The notes beneath the pieces were generated by a model that worked only from the letters and a program-made list of their open reading frames with translations, ran no database searches and had not been told where the DNA came from. Below, piece by piece: positions 1 through 7,265 of a stretch of 64,000 nucleotides of DNA. This DNA comes from Dokdonella sp. (GTDB taxonomy: Bacteria > Pseudomonadota > Gammaproteobacteria > Xanthomonadales > Rhodanobacteraceae), in NCBI RefSeq assembly GCF_019634775.1, contig NZ_JAHCAS010000001.1:2238894-2302893 (forward strand), given 5' to 3'. Each line of letters starts with the position of its first letter. Within the stretch, counting starts at the first letter, position 1. The translations under genes and the position numbers were made by a program.

Positions 1-680
1 ATCGCCGGTACCAACAGCTTGCCGCGCTCGGCGAGCTGGTAGAGGCGGTGCACGCCGGTCGTGGTTTCCTCGGAGACGCCCTTCCAGTCGGCGACCACGC
101 GGGTCCAATAGCCTGGACGCTCCTTGGCCACGCGCTTGAGCAGGTTCTTGATGACCTGCTCCTCGTGGCTGCCGGAGGGTGAGTTCACCCAGCTTTCGTC
201 ACCCTTTTCGAGTTCGTAGCCCTTGTGGATCAGCAGGGTCACGTCGCCGCCATCGTCGACGACGAGTTGCGGGCCAGTCAGCGTGCCGTCGGCCAGGGTG
301 AAGGTCAGCGCGTCGAGCGTGCAGTCCCAGTATTCCTCCAGCGTCTCGCCCTTCCAGGCGAAAACCGGCGTGCCGCTGGCGGCGATCGCGGCGGCGGCGT
401 GGTCCTGTGTGCTGAAGATGTTGCACGAGGCCCAGCGCACGTCCGCGCCGATGTCCTTGAGCGTCTCGATCAGCACGGCGGTCTGGATTGTCATGTGCAG
501 CGAGCCGGTCACGCGCACGCCCTTGAGCGGCGCTTCGGCCTGGTACTTGCGGCGGATCGACATCAGGCCCGGCATCTCGTGCTCGGCGATGTCGATTTCC
601 TTGCGGCCCCAGTCGGCCAGCTTGATGTCGGCAACCTTGTAGTCGCCTTCGGTCGAGAAGGTCTTCAGTACAGCGTTCAT
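1..680 (-). CDS. ahcY: S-adenosylhomocysteinase, N-terminal part (runs off the left edge)
   Basis: Hydrolyses S-adenosylhomocysteine to adenosine and homocysteine in the cytosol, which closes the activated-methyl cycle. About 226 residues are visible from the ATG at 680; the NAD-binding half lies outside the window. Recognisable family segments are [42 protein letters not shown], the substrate-site VVDDGGD, and [11 protein letters not shown] with the catalytic glutamate. The gene is preceded on the same strand by a SAH riboswitch and a good -10 box. MetK, which makes the methyl donor of the same cycle, lies 5 kb away. Identification is firm; only the C-terminus is missing. Confidence 0.96.
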   Translation of the reverse strand, partial: MNAVLKTFSTEGDYKVADIKLADWGRKEIDIAEHEMPGLMSIRRKYQAEAPLKGVRVTGSLHMTIQTAVLIETLKDIGADVRWASCNIFSTQDHAAAAIAASGTPVFAWKGETLEEYWDCTLDALTFTLADGTLTGPQLVVDDGGDVTLLIHKGYELEKGDESWVNSPSGSHEEQVIKNLLKRVAKERPGYWTRVVADWKGVSEETTTGVHRLYQLAERGKLLVPA

Positions 681-761
681 GGTTGTTGCTCCGGTTCGTG
701 ACCGCACCGCGCTCGCGCGCCGGCTGGCCGGTGGCGGACGCAGGTTCGGATCGGGTTGGCC

Positions 762-840
762 GGGCGCCGTTGCACGGGAATCGCCTGTCGAGCCTGGGTT
801 CGCCACCGGATGGCGGACGACGTGCAGCGCCCCTCGACAG
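762..840 (-). promoter_or_regulatory. SAH riboswitch upstream of ahcY
   Basis: Read on the minus strand, CTGTCGAG (840-833) pairs perfectly with CTCGACAG (791-784) to form the basal stem. An inner CGCCA/TGGCG hairpin lies between them. The strand after the opening stem, GGGCGC (832-827), is complementary to GCGCCC (767-762) downstream of the closing stem and forms the pseudoknot. The conserved GCGCTGC and AACGGCGCC segments are present. This matches the architecture of the S-adenosylhomocysteine aptamer that switches on ahcY when SAH accumulates. The ATG follows about 80 nt later. Confidence 0.92.
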
Positions 841-851
841 GGAGGCCGGGG

Positions 852-857
852 ATTATA
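852..857 (-). promoter_or_regulatory. -10 element of the ahcY promoter
   Basis: The minus strand reads TATAAT here, a perfect sigma-70 -10 hexamer. It sits 11 nt before the first base of the riboswitch stem, so transcription would begin just ahead of the aptamer. The -35 is poor (TTCCGG or nearby), which is tolerable with a consensus -10. Confidence 0.7.
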
Positions 858-1000
858 CCCGCCGGCCCAGCGGAAACCGGAAGGTGCCGCGCGCCGGTTG
901 CAGGTTTTTCCCGCGGACTGCGTTTCCTTCCATGCCGGGACTTGCCGTCCCCCGGGATTCACGCGCGGTGATTCCGGAATCCGTCATGCAGGAGATCGCC

Positions 1001-2323
1001 ATGCAGTTTCATCGCCGCCTCGCTGCCGCCCTTGTCGTCGGCAGCGCAACCGTCCTTTCCTGTCCGGCAGAGGCGGGCGATTTCGTCTACGCCCGTCTGG
1101 TGCCGGGCGTGGGGATGCAGCCCGACGGCCCCTCCGAGACAGTCGACATGTCGGCCGACGGTCGCACGGTGGTCTTCTCCAGCAGCGCGGCCAATTGGGC
1201 ATCGAGCGGCTCCTTCATCGGCAACCGCGCACTCGCCATCGATCTGCATACCGGCGCGATCGACGTCGTTTCCCGAAACTCCGGAGCCGGCACCACCATG
1301 CGCGGCGAACGACCAGCGGTCTCGGGCGACGGTCGCTACGTGGCCTTCCTGACCTTCGATCACCCTCAGGCCCCGAACTGGCAGGTGATGCGCAGGGATC
1401 GCCAGACCGGCATCCTGGTCATGGCCAGCCGCAACGCGGCCGGTGTGCCCTCCAGCGGCACCGACGACGACACGGTGTCGATCTCCACCGACGGCCGCTA
1501 CATCGCCCTCGAGACCAACTCCGAGAACTTCGGCCTGACGCCCGGCGCCTGGCAGGAAATCTTCGTCAAGGACATGGACACCGGTGCGGTGGAGATGGCC
1601 TCGGTCAAGGCCGATGGCACGCCGTCCGGCGGCCAGTGCGACCTGTATCCGAAGGCGCTGTCGGGCGACGGCCGCTACATCGTGTTCAAGTGCAACCAGC
1701 CCATCGTTCCCGGCGCCACCTGGGGACAGGTCTATGTCCGCGATCTGGTCACCGACACCACCGAACTGGTCAGCCGCTTGGGGGCGGCCGGTGCCTCCTC
1801 CACCGCCGGAACGACCCGGCCGGCGATCTCGCCGAACGGCCGCTACGTCAGCTTCCAGAACGGCGCCCACGGCGGCCTGGGCTATGCCAACGGCGCGAAC
1901 GTCAATGGCAACAGCGGCATCTACGTCCGCGACCGGCAGACCCAGACCACCATCGCGATTCCGCGACCGGCCATCATTCCGGCCAATGACTACGACAGCT
2001 GCACCGTTTCGTCGGTGTCCAACCTCGGATCGCTGACCATGGCCTGCACGATGGACACCCCGTCTGGCCGGCTCTCGCAGGTGTTCACGTACGTTCCCGG
2101 CCAGCCGTCACCGACGCTGGTCTCGGTCAACGGCAGCGGCCAGCCGGGCAACGGCCACTCCGGCAACACACTGGCGGTGAACGGCTCGGGCCTGTCCATG
2201 GCCTGGGAGTCGCGGGCCAGCGACCTCGCTCCGGGCGACAGCAACGGCTTCTCCGACATCTTCGTGCTGGTGCATTCCTCGCTGCTGAGCGATGTCATCT
2301 TTGCCAGCGGTTTCGACAACTGA
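1001..2323 (+). CDS. Secreted WD40-like/PD40 beta-propeller protein with GF[DE] C-terminal tail
   Basis: The start at 1001 has GGAG six bases upstream and is followed at once by a signal peptide (MQFHRRLAAALVVGSATVL, cleavage after SCPAEAG). An upstream extension would run across the riboswitch on the other strand and is rejected. The 440-residue protein carries repeated S.DGRYVAF/ISTDGRYIAL/LSGDGRYIVF/ISPNGRYVSF blades typical of TolB-like PD40 propellers. It ends DVIFASGFDN, a tail shared with three other exported proteins in this window. The precise function is unknown; a periplasmic or extracellular protein is inferred. Confidence 0.85.
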   Translation: MQFHRRLAAALVVGSATVLSCPAEAGDFVYARLVPGVGMQPDGPSETVDMSADGRTVVFSSSAANWASSGSFIGNRALAIDLHTGAIDVVSRNSGAGTTMRGERPAVSGDGRYVAFLTFDHPQAPNWQVMRRDRQTGILVMASRNAAGVPSSGTDDDTVSISTDGRYIALETNSENFGLTPGAWQEIFVKDMDTGAVEMASVKADGTPSGGQCDLYPKALSGDGRYIVFKCNQPIVPGATWGQVYVRDLVTDTTELVSRLGAAGASSTAGTTRPAISPNGRYVSFQNGAHGGLGYANGANVNGNSGIYVRDRQTQTTIAIPRPAIIPANDYDSCTVSSVSNLGSLTMACTMDTPSGRLSQVFTYVPGQPSPTLVSVNGSGQPGNGHSGNTLAVNGSGLSMAWESRASDLAPGDSNGFSDIFVLVHSSLLSDVIFASGFDN

Positions 2324-2361
2324 TCCGATGCGGGCCGCTTCATGGGTGATGCTCCGCTGAA

Positions 2362-2431
2362 AGATGCATCGCCCCTGAAGGGGCTCCCGCGGGTGCTCCG
2401 TTTTTCCGCAGGAGCCCGTTCACGGGCGACC
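2362..2431. repeat. REP pair (inverted) between convergent genes
   Basis: Two facing copies of the window's REP element: GCATCGCCCCTGAAGGGGCT, then the inverted copy GCAGGAGCCCGTTCACGGGC. Each arm folds into a short GC-rich hairpin. The pair lies in the gap between the propeller gene and the cdsA-like gene, where it may also serve as a transcription barrier. Confidence 0.75.
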
Positions 2432-2439
2432 TCGTGCGA

Positions 2440-3402
2440 TCAGGCGAAGCCGTAGCGCACCACATGGAAGAACACCGGTGCGGCGAAGGTCACCGAGTCG
2501 AGGCGGTCGAGCATGCCGCCGTGGCCTTCGATCATCTGTCCCCAGTCCTTGGCGCCCAGGCTGCGCTTGACTGCCGACAGCGCAAGACCGCCGAGGAAAC
2601 CGCACAGCACGATCAGGAGTGACAGCATGCCCGACTGCAGCGGCGTGAACGGAGTGATCCACCACAGCGCGGCACCAATCGCGGCGGCCGAGAGGCCGCC
2701 ACCGACCAGGCCCTCGATGGTCTTCGACGGGCTCACCTTGGGCGCCAGTTTGTGTCGGCCGAACAGCTTGCCGAACACGTACTGCAACACGTCGCTGATC
2801 TGCACGACCAGCAGCAGGTAGAGCAGCAGCAACAGGTTGCTGCCCTCGAACCCCGGGATGCGCAGCAGGAGCAGGGCAGGGGCGTGGCTGATGCAGTACA
2901 CGGTCAGCATCAGGCCCCACTGGATCTTGGTGTTGCGCTCGAGGAAGTGCTCGGTATCTCCAGCCAGTGCAGACACCGCCGGCAGCAGCAGGAAGCCGTA
3001 GACCGGAATCAGGATCACGAACAGGCCGTACCAGTCGCTGCCGATCAGCCAGTACTGCAGCGGGATCGCCACGTAGAAGCACAGGCACAGCGGCAGATGG
3101 TCGCCGGGGCGCGTCGGCGTCAGCGTGATGAACTCGCGCAGGGCGAGGAACGACGCCAGCGCGAACAGCACCAGGGTGGCGATGCGACCGAGCAGGAAGC
3201 AGGCACACAGCACGGCGACCATGACCCACCACGCATTGATGCGCGCGACGAGGTTGTCGACCACCGCGCCGGGGCGCATGCGCCCGAGCACGAAGCCGAT
3301 CGCGCTTGCGACGATGAGCAGGGCGAGCACGCCACCCATGACCCACCAGAACTGCGCCGGCGTGTCGGCGACCAGGGCCGCGAACCAGGATTGCGGATTC
3401 AT
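2440..3402 (-). CDS. Phosphatidate cytidylyltransferase (CdsA family)
   Basis: Makes CDP-diacylglycerol from phosphatidate and CTP in the inner membrane. The 320-residue protein has about eight hydrophobic segments and the full C-terminal signature, S.VKR....KDWGQMIEGHGG followed by LDRLDS. The start overlaps the stop of the preceding acyltransferase by ATGA. Because it sits with an acyltransferase and a CDP-alcohol phosphatidyltransferase rather than with uppS/dxr/bamA, it may be a second, YnbB-like CdsA rather than the housekeeping copy; this is inference. No symbol is assigned for that reason. Confidence 0.9.
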   Translation of the reverse strand: MNPQSWFAALVADTPAQFWWVMGGVLALLIVASAIGFVLGRMRPGAVVDNLVARINAWWVMVAVLCACFLLGRIATLVLFALASFLALREFITLTPTRPGDHLPLCLCFYVAIPLQYWLIGSDWYGLFVILIPVYGFLLLPAVSALAGDTEHFLERNTKIQWGLMLTVYCISHAPALLLLRIPGFEGSNLLLLLYLLLVVQISDVLQYVFGKLFGRHKLAPKVSPSKTIEGLVGGGLSAAAIGAALWWITPFTPLQSGMLSLLIVLCGFLGGLALSAVKRSLGAKDWGQMIEGHGGMLDRLDSVTFAAPVFFHVVRYGFA

Positions 3403-3992
3403 GCGAGTTTCACCACGGCATTGCGTGCGCGTTCGAGGAAATCGGCTTTGCTTTCACCATCCATGCGCTGGATCACCTCGCCGAAACGCACGGTGCAGAT
3501 CAGCGGCACCGGCAGCAGGCTGCCTTTCGGCAAGCTGCGACGGGCATTGTCGAGATACACGGCGACCAGTTCGACCTGCGGGTGGCGCTCGGCGAGGTGG
3601 TACAGCCCGGACTTGAACGGCAACGGCAGTGCTTCGGCATTGCGTGTGCCTTCCGGGAACAAGATCAGTGAATCGCCGGCCGCCAGCGCGTCATCCAGCG
3701 GTTGCAGCGGATCGCCCTCGGCCTTGTCGCGGTTGCGCTCGATCAGCACGGCGTTGAGGCCGCGTCGCGCGACCAGCGCACGCAGGCCGCGGCTCCAGTA
3801 GTCCTTTGCGGCGACCGGTCGCGTGCGCCGACGCAGCGTCGGCGGCAAGGCCGCCCACAATGCCAGCGTGTCGAGATGGCTGGCGTGGTTGGCAAAGTAG
3901 ATGCGCTGCGCGGCTTTTGGCTGTGTGCCGATCCATTGCGGATATGCGCCGACCAGCAGGCGCACCAGGGCGACGAGCAGGCGCGCGATCAT
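3399..3992 (-). CDS. 1-acyl-sn-glycerol-3-phosphate acyltransferase family protein (PlsC-like)
   Basis: Transfers an acyl chain to a lysophospholipid-type acceptor at the inner membrane. The 197-residue protein shows the acyltransferase motifs in order: NHASHLDTLAL (H-x4-D catalytic motif), then LIERNRDKAEG and LILFPEGTRN (acceptor-binding motif). The start at 3992 shares one base with the upstream stop (TGATG), and its own stop overlaps the cdsA-like ATG by ATGA, so the three genes are translationally coupled. Together they could form a small glycerophospholipid-synthesis unit comparable to ynbABC-type loci. Confidence 0.88.
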   Translation of the reverse strand: MIARLLVALVRLLVGAYPQWIGTQPKAAQRIYFANHASHLDTLALWAALPPTLRRRTRPVAAKDYWSRGLRALVARRGLNAVLIERNRDKAEGDPLQPLDDALAAGDSLILFPEGTRNAEALPLPFKSGLYHLAERHPQVELVAVYLDNARRSLPKGSLLPVPLICTVRFGEVIQRMDGESKADFLERARNAVVKLA

Positions 3993-4624
3993 CAGCCCTT
4001 CGCCCGCAGTTGCGCGGCGATCGCGCGCGTGCGCGTGACGCAGGTCAGCGCGGAGCCGACGGCGATGATGACCGCGGCGGCGAGCAGCGCATGCCGCGTA
4101 CCGTTGAAATGTCCTTCGAGCGCGCCGACGAGGCAGCCGAGCGTGAGCACAGCCATGCGGTGCGGCTTGGCCATCGGCCCGCGGAAATCCTGGGCGAAAC
4201 CGAGCGCGCCACCGGTCGCGCGCACGTAGGCGGTCAGTGCGGCGAGCAGGGCGCCGAGCCAGCCGAGCCACGGCATCTGGATCGTGTAGCCCAGCGCGAC
4301 GATGAACAGCGAATCGGCGATGCGATCCGGCAGTTCGTTGTACAGCGAACCGACCGGCGACTGCTTGCCGCCCTCGATCGCGACCATGCCGTCGAACAGG
4401 TTGCAGGCCAGGCGCAACTGCACGCAGACGGCGGCGAGCACGAGGCCGGCCGTGGTCGGCCATTCGACCAGCAGCCAGGCACCTGCGATTGCAAAGACGA
4501 TGCTGACCACCGAAATCTGGTTCGGCGTGACGCTGCTGCGGGCGAGCGTCGAGGCGATCGCCTTGGCCCAGCCTGTGCTGCGCGAGGTGAGTGGGCGGCG
4601 GGTTTCGGTGGGGGGCATGGGCAT
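3992..4624 (-). CDS. CDP-alcohol phosphatidyltransferase family protein with altered catalytic motif
   Basis: A 210-residue membrane protein of the CDP-alcohol phosphatidyltransferase superfamily and first gene of the three-gene lipid operon. The usual motif is D-xx-DG-xx-AR-x8-G-xxx-D-xxx-D. Here I read NLFDGMVAI, eight residues, GSLYNELPD, so the first and third aspartates are Asn and the Arg is Ile. These residues normally bind divalent metal and CDP. The same pattern, as far as I recall, recurs in an uncharacterised branch of the family, so substrate and activity should not be assumed from classical PgsA or PssA enzymes. Confidence 0.82.
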   Translation of the reverse strand: MPMPPTETRRPLTSRSTGWAKAIASTLARSSVTPNQISVVSIVFAIAGAWLLVEWPTTAGLVLAAVCVQLRLACNLFDGMVAIEGGKQSPVGSLYNELPDRIADSLFIVALGYTIQMPWLGWLGALLAALTAYVRATGGALGFAQDFRGPMAKPHRMAVLTLGCLVGALEGHFNGTRHALLAAAVIIAVGSALTCVTRTRAIAAQLRAKG

Positions 4625-4676
4625 ATGGAGTCGATGCGGGTTGATGCAGCATAGCGATCGTCGTGGGCATTGGGGG

Positions 4677-4707
4677 TTATACCACCTTCAATTATTTGGT
4701 GGTATAA
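4677..4707. promoter_or_regulatory. Perfect 10-bp inverted repeat, probable operator
   Basis: TTATACCACC (4677-4686) and GGTGGTATAA (4698-4707) are exact reverse complements separated by an AT-rich 11-nt spacer. The palindrome lies in the divergent gap, 29 bp before the ATG at 4736, and its right arm contains TATAAC, a plausible -10. The AT-rich spacer stands out in this GC-rich genome. An autoregulatory binding site is inferred; it would also suit regulation of the lipid operon on the other strand. Confidence 0.55.
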
Positions 4708-4735
4708 CTCGCGCGTGTCATGCGAGGACGATCGA

Positions 4736-5797
4736 ATGCTTCACTACCGCGAACTCTCCGCCTCCGCACAAACCGCCTATGCGGAATTGTACGAGCGCGT
4801 GCACGTGACGGAGACCCTGCGCTCGCCGGCCTTCGTCACCGGCAATGTGGCCTACAAGACGATCAAGGGCTCGCGCTACGCCTATTGGGCCTTCAAGGAA
4901 CTCGACGGACGCAAGCGCGAGTACTACCTGGGGCCGGCAGGCCCGGCCATCGACGCGATCGAGCGAGCGCGAAGCGAGGGTGCTCCTGCGCTCGAGTCGG
5001 TGGGGCGACAGGCGGCCTCGGCCCTCGCACTGGGTTGCACGGCCACGCCACCAAAGCACTTCCGCATCGTCAAGCGCATGGCCGAGTACCAGTTCTTCCG
5101 GGCAGGCGGGCTGCTGGTCGGCACGCATGCCTTCCTCGCGATCGGCAACCAGTTGGGCGTGGCCTGGGACGGTGCTACGCGCACGCTGGATCTCGATTTC
5201 GCCCATCCCGGGCCTGGAGGCAACGTCGCCTTGGCGCTGCCGGCGAACCTGCACGTAAACATGCACGACGCATTGACGTCGCTCAGGCACGGATTTCTGC
5301 CTGCCATGGGGGGCAGCAAGGGAATGGCTTGCCTGAACGTGAGTACCCGCGAGCCCGACCTGCGCATCGACTTCCTGACCGTACGGCGACGCGCTTCATT
5401 CGATGGCGTGCCGGCCCCGGAACTGGGTGTGGCCCTCAGTCCGTTGAAGTTCCTCGAATACCTGATCGAACGTCCAGGCCAGGCGGTGCTGCTGGATCGT
5501 GCCGATGCCTGCCTCGTCAACCTGCCGGATCCGGCGCGCTACGGCCTGCACAAGCTGATCGTCGCGCACGAACGAGGCGCCAGGCATCCGAAGCACGGCA
5601 AGGACATTGCACAGGCCGTGGCCCTGATCGAATGGCATTTGCGCGAGTCGCCGCGCGCGCTGGTCGATGCGTGGGATGACCTGACCGCGCGCGGAACGGG
5701 TTGGAGCAAACGAGCCCGCGCATCCCTGGCTGTTGCCGCGCGGACCGAAAAGGAGATCGTGCAGGCGTTCGAGCGCCTGGTTGCGCCGCGCAAATGA
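4736..5797 (+). CDS. GSU2403-family nucleotidyltransferase-fold protein (NTP_transf_8 type)
   Basis: A 353-residue cytoplasmic protein. GAGG eight bases upstream supports the ATG at 4736. The mid-region FRAGGLLVGTHAFLAIGNQLG followed by TLDLDFAHPG resembles the G-S/T...D-x-D core of the nucleotidyltransferase fold. The C-terminal half (LSPLKFLEYLIERP, YGLHKLIVAHER) matches my memory of the GSU2403/NTP_transf_8 family. No partner gene is adjacent. Members are often compared with minimal nucleotidyltransferases of toxin-antitoxin type, but no antitoxin is visible here, so the role is open. Family assignment rests on recall. Confidence 0.75.
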   Translation: MLHYRELSASAQTAYAELYERVHVTETLRSPAFVTGNVAYKTIKGSRYAYWAFKELDGRKREYYLGPAGPAIDAIERARSEGAPALESVGRQAASALALGCTATPPKHFRIVKRMAEYQFFRAGGLLVGTHAFLAIGNQLGVAWDGATRTLDLDFAHPGPGGNVALALPANLHVNMHDALTSLRHGFLPAMGGSKGMACLNVSTREPDLRIDFLTVRRRASFDGVPAPELGVALSPLKFLEYLIERPGQAVLLDRADACLVNLPDPARYGLHKLIVAHERGARHPKHGKDIAQAVALIEWHLRESPRALVDAWDDLTARGTGWSKRARASLAVAARTEKEIVQAFERLVAPRK

Positions 5798-5823
5798 AAC
5801 GGGCCGCACAAGGCGGCCCGTTT
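5797..5823. terminator. Bidirectional intrinsic terminator between the nucleotidyltransferase gene and metK
   Basis: An 11-bp perfect stem, AAACGGGCCGC (5797-5807) and GCGGCCCGTTT (5813-5823), with a 5-nt loop, flanked by A-rich and T-rich ends. It begins on the last base of the upstream stop codon and lies between convergent genes, so it can serve both strands. Confidence 0.8.
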
Positions 5824-5834
5824 CGCGTCGCGAG

Positions 5835-5860
5835 GCATCGCGCCTGAAGGCGCTCCTACA
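5835..5860. repeat. Single REP element overlapping the metK stop codon
   Basis: GCATCGCGCCTGAAGGCGCT followed by CCTACA is one REP copy. Read on the metK strand its GTAG head lies at the end of the gene, and the TAG at 5858-5856 within that head is the metK stop codon. Confidence 0.8.
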
Positions 5861-7052
5861 GTTTTGCGTCCGCACGCAGCGCCTCGGCCTTGTCGGTCTT
5901 CTCCCACGAGAAGGCCGTGAAGGTTTCGCCGTTGGCCAGCTTCACCTCGTACGGCGCGCGGCCGAAATGGCCATAGCTCGCAGTCGGCTGGTACATCGGA
6001 TGCACGAGGTCGAGCATCTTGATGATGCCGTACGGTCGCAGGTCGAAGTGCCTGCGGATCAGCTTCTCGATCTTCTCGTCGCTGATGCGGCCGGTGCCGA
6101 ACGTCGTCACCGAGATCGAGGTCGGCTCGGCCACGCCGATCGCGTAGCTGACCTGCACCTCGCAGCGGTCGGCGATGCCGGCGGCGACGATGTTCTTGGC
6201 GACGTAGCGCGCGGCATAGGCGGCCGAGCGGTCGACCTTGGACGGATCCTTGCCCGAGAACGCGCCACCGCCGTGGCGTGCCCAGCCGCCGTAGGTGTCG
6301 ACGATGATCTTGCGGCCGGTCAGGCCGCAGTCGCCGACCGGGCCGCCGATGACGAACTTGCCGGTCGGATTGATGTGGTACTTGGTGCCCTTGTGCAGCC
6401 ACTTCGCCGGCAGCACGGGCTTGAGGATGTGCTCGCGCACGGCTTCGACCAGATCCTTCTGCTTCACTGAAGGATCATGCTGGGTCGACAGCACGACGGC
6501 GTCGATCGCCACCGCCTTGTCGTTCTCGTAGCGCAGCGTGACCTGCGACTTCGCGTCCGGGCGCAGCCACGGCAGCGGCGAGTTCTTCTTCTTGCGCACC
6601 TTGGCCTGCTGCTCGACGAGGCGATGCGAGTAGTAGACCGCCGCCGGCATGTAGTCCTTCGTCTCATTGGTCGCGTAGCCGAACATCAGGCCCTGGTCCC
6701 CGGCGCCCTGTTCTTCCGGCTTCTTGCGGTCGACGCCCTGGTTGATGTCGGGCGACTGCTTGCCGATGAGGTTCAGCACACCACAGGTAGCGCCGTCGAA
6801 ACCGACGTCGCTGCTGTCGTAGCCGATGTCGAGGATGACCTTGCGCGTCAGCGCTTCGAGGTCGATCCACGCGCTCGTGGTCACCTCGCCGGCGACGATC
6901 GCGACACCGGTCTTGACCAGCGTTTCGCAGGCGACGCGCGCGCGCTTGTCCTGGGCAAGGATGGCGTCGAGCACGGCGTCGGAGATCTGGTCGGCGACCT
7001 TGTCCGGATGGCCTTCGGAGACCGATTCGGAGGTGAACAGATAGCTGCTCAT
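5856..7052 (-). CDS. metK: S-adenosylmethionine synthase
   Basis: Makes S-adenosylmethionine from methionine and ATP in the cytosol. The 398-residue protein starts [18 protein letters not shown] with the N-terminal ATP-site histidine. The signature [12 protein letters not shown] and the glycine-rich [16 protein letters not shown] loop are both present. The ATG at 7052 is chosen because all similarity begins there. The stop codon is part of a REP element. Together with riboswitch-controlled ahcY nearby, it covers two steps of the methyl cycle. A TATGAT hexamer on the minus strand at 7106-7101 is a weak promoter candidate; I see no known SAM riboswitch in the leader. Confidence 0.97.
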   Translation of the reverse strand: MSSYLFTSESVSEGHPDKVADQISDAVLDAILAQDKRARVACETLVKTGVAIVAGEVTTSAWIDLEALTRKVILDIGYDSSDVGFDGATCGVLNLIGKQSPDINQGVDRKKPEEQGAGDQGLMFGYATNETKDYMPAAVYYSHRLVEQQAKVRKKKNSPLPWLRPDAKSQVTLRYENDKAVAIDAVVLSTQHDPSVKQKDLVEAVREHILKPVLPAKWLHKGTKYHINPTGKFVIGGPVGDCGLTGRKIIVDTYGGWARHGGGAFSGKDPSKVDRSAAYAARYVAKNIVAAGIADRCEVQVSYAIGVAEPTSISVTTFGTGRISDEKIEKLIRRHFDLRPYGIIKMLDLVHPMYQPTASYGHFGRAPYEVKLANGETFTAFSWEKTDKAEALRADAKL

Positions 7053-7265
7053 TTTCGGCAAATATCCTTCAATGCGGATGGATGGATGAAACGGGCGCGG
7101 ATCATACACGCCTCGTTTGGGTTTTGCAGGCGCATGGTGCCATGATCGTCGGCGTCCGTTCAGGGCTGCGGCGGCGCCGCGTGGCAACGCTACCGCCGCT
7201 GTGCGAAGGTGGCGCGCTTTCGCCGCCCGCCGCAGGGCATCCATCTCGTGCACAGGTCATCCGCC

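Noticed and set aside
683..1000. Long N-terminal extension of the propeller protein
   Set aside because: It would run through the SAH riboswitch and ahcY promoter, lacks a signal peptide at its start, and a GGAG plus signal peptide sits at 1001.
7053..7265. SAM riboswitch in front of metK
   Set aside because: I could not find the stems or conserved bases of any SAM class on the minus strand.
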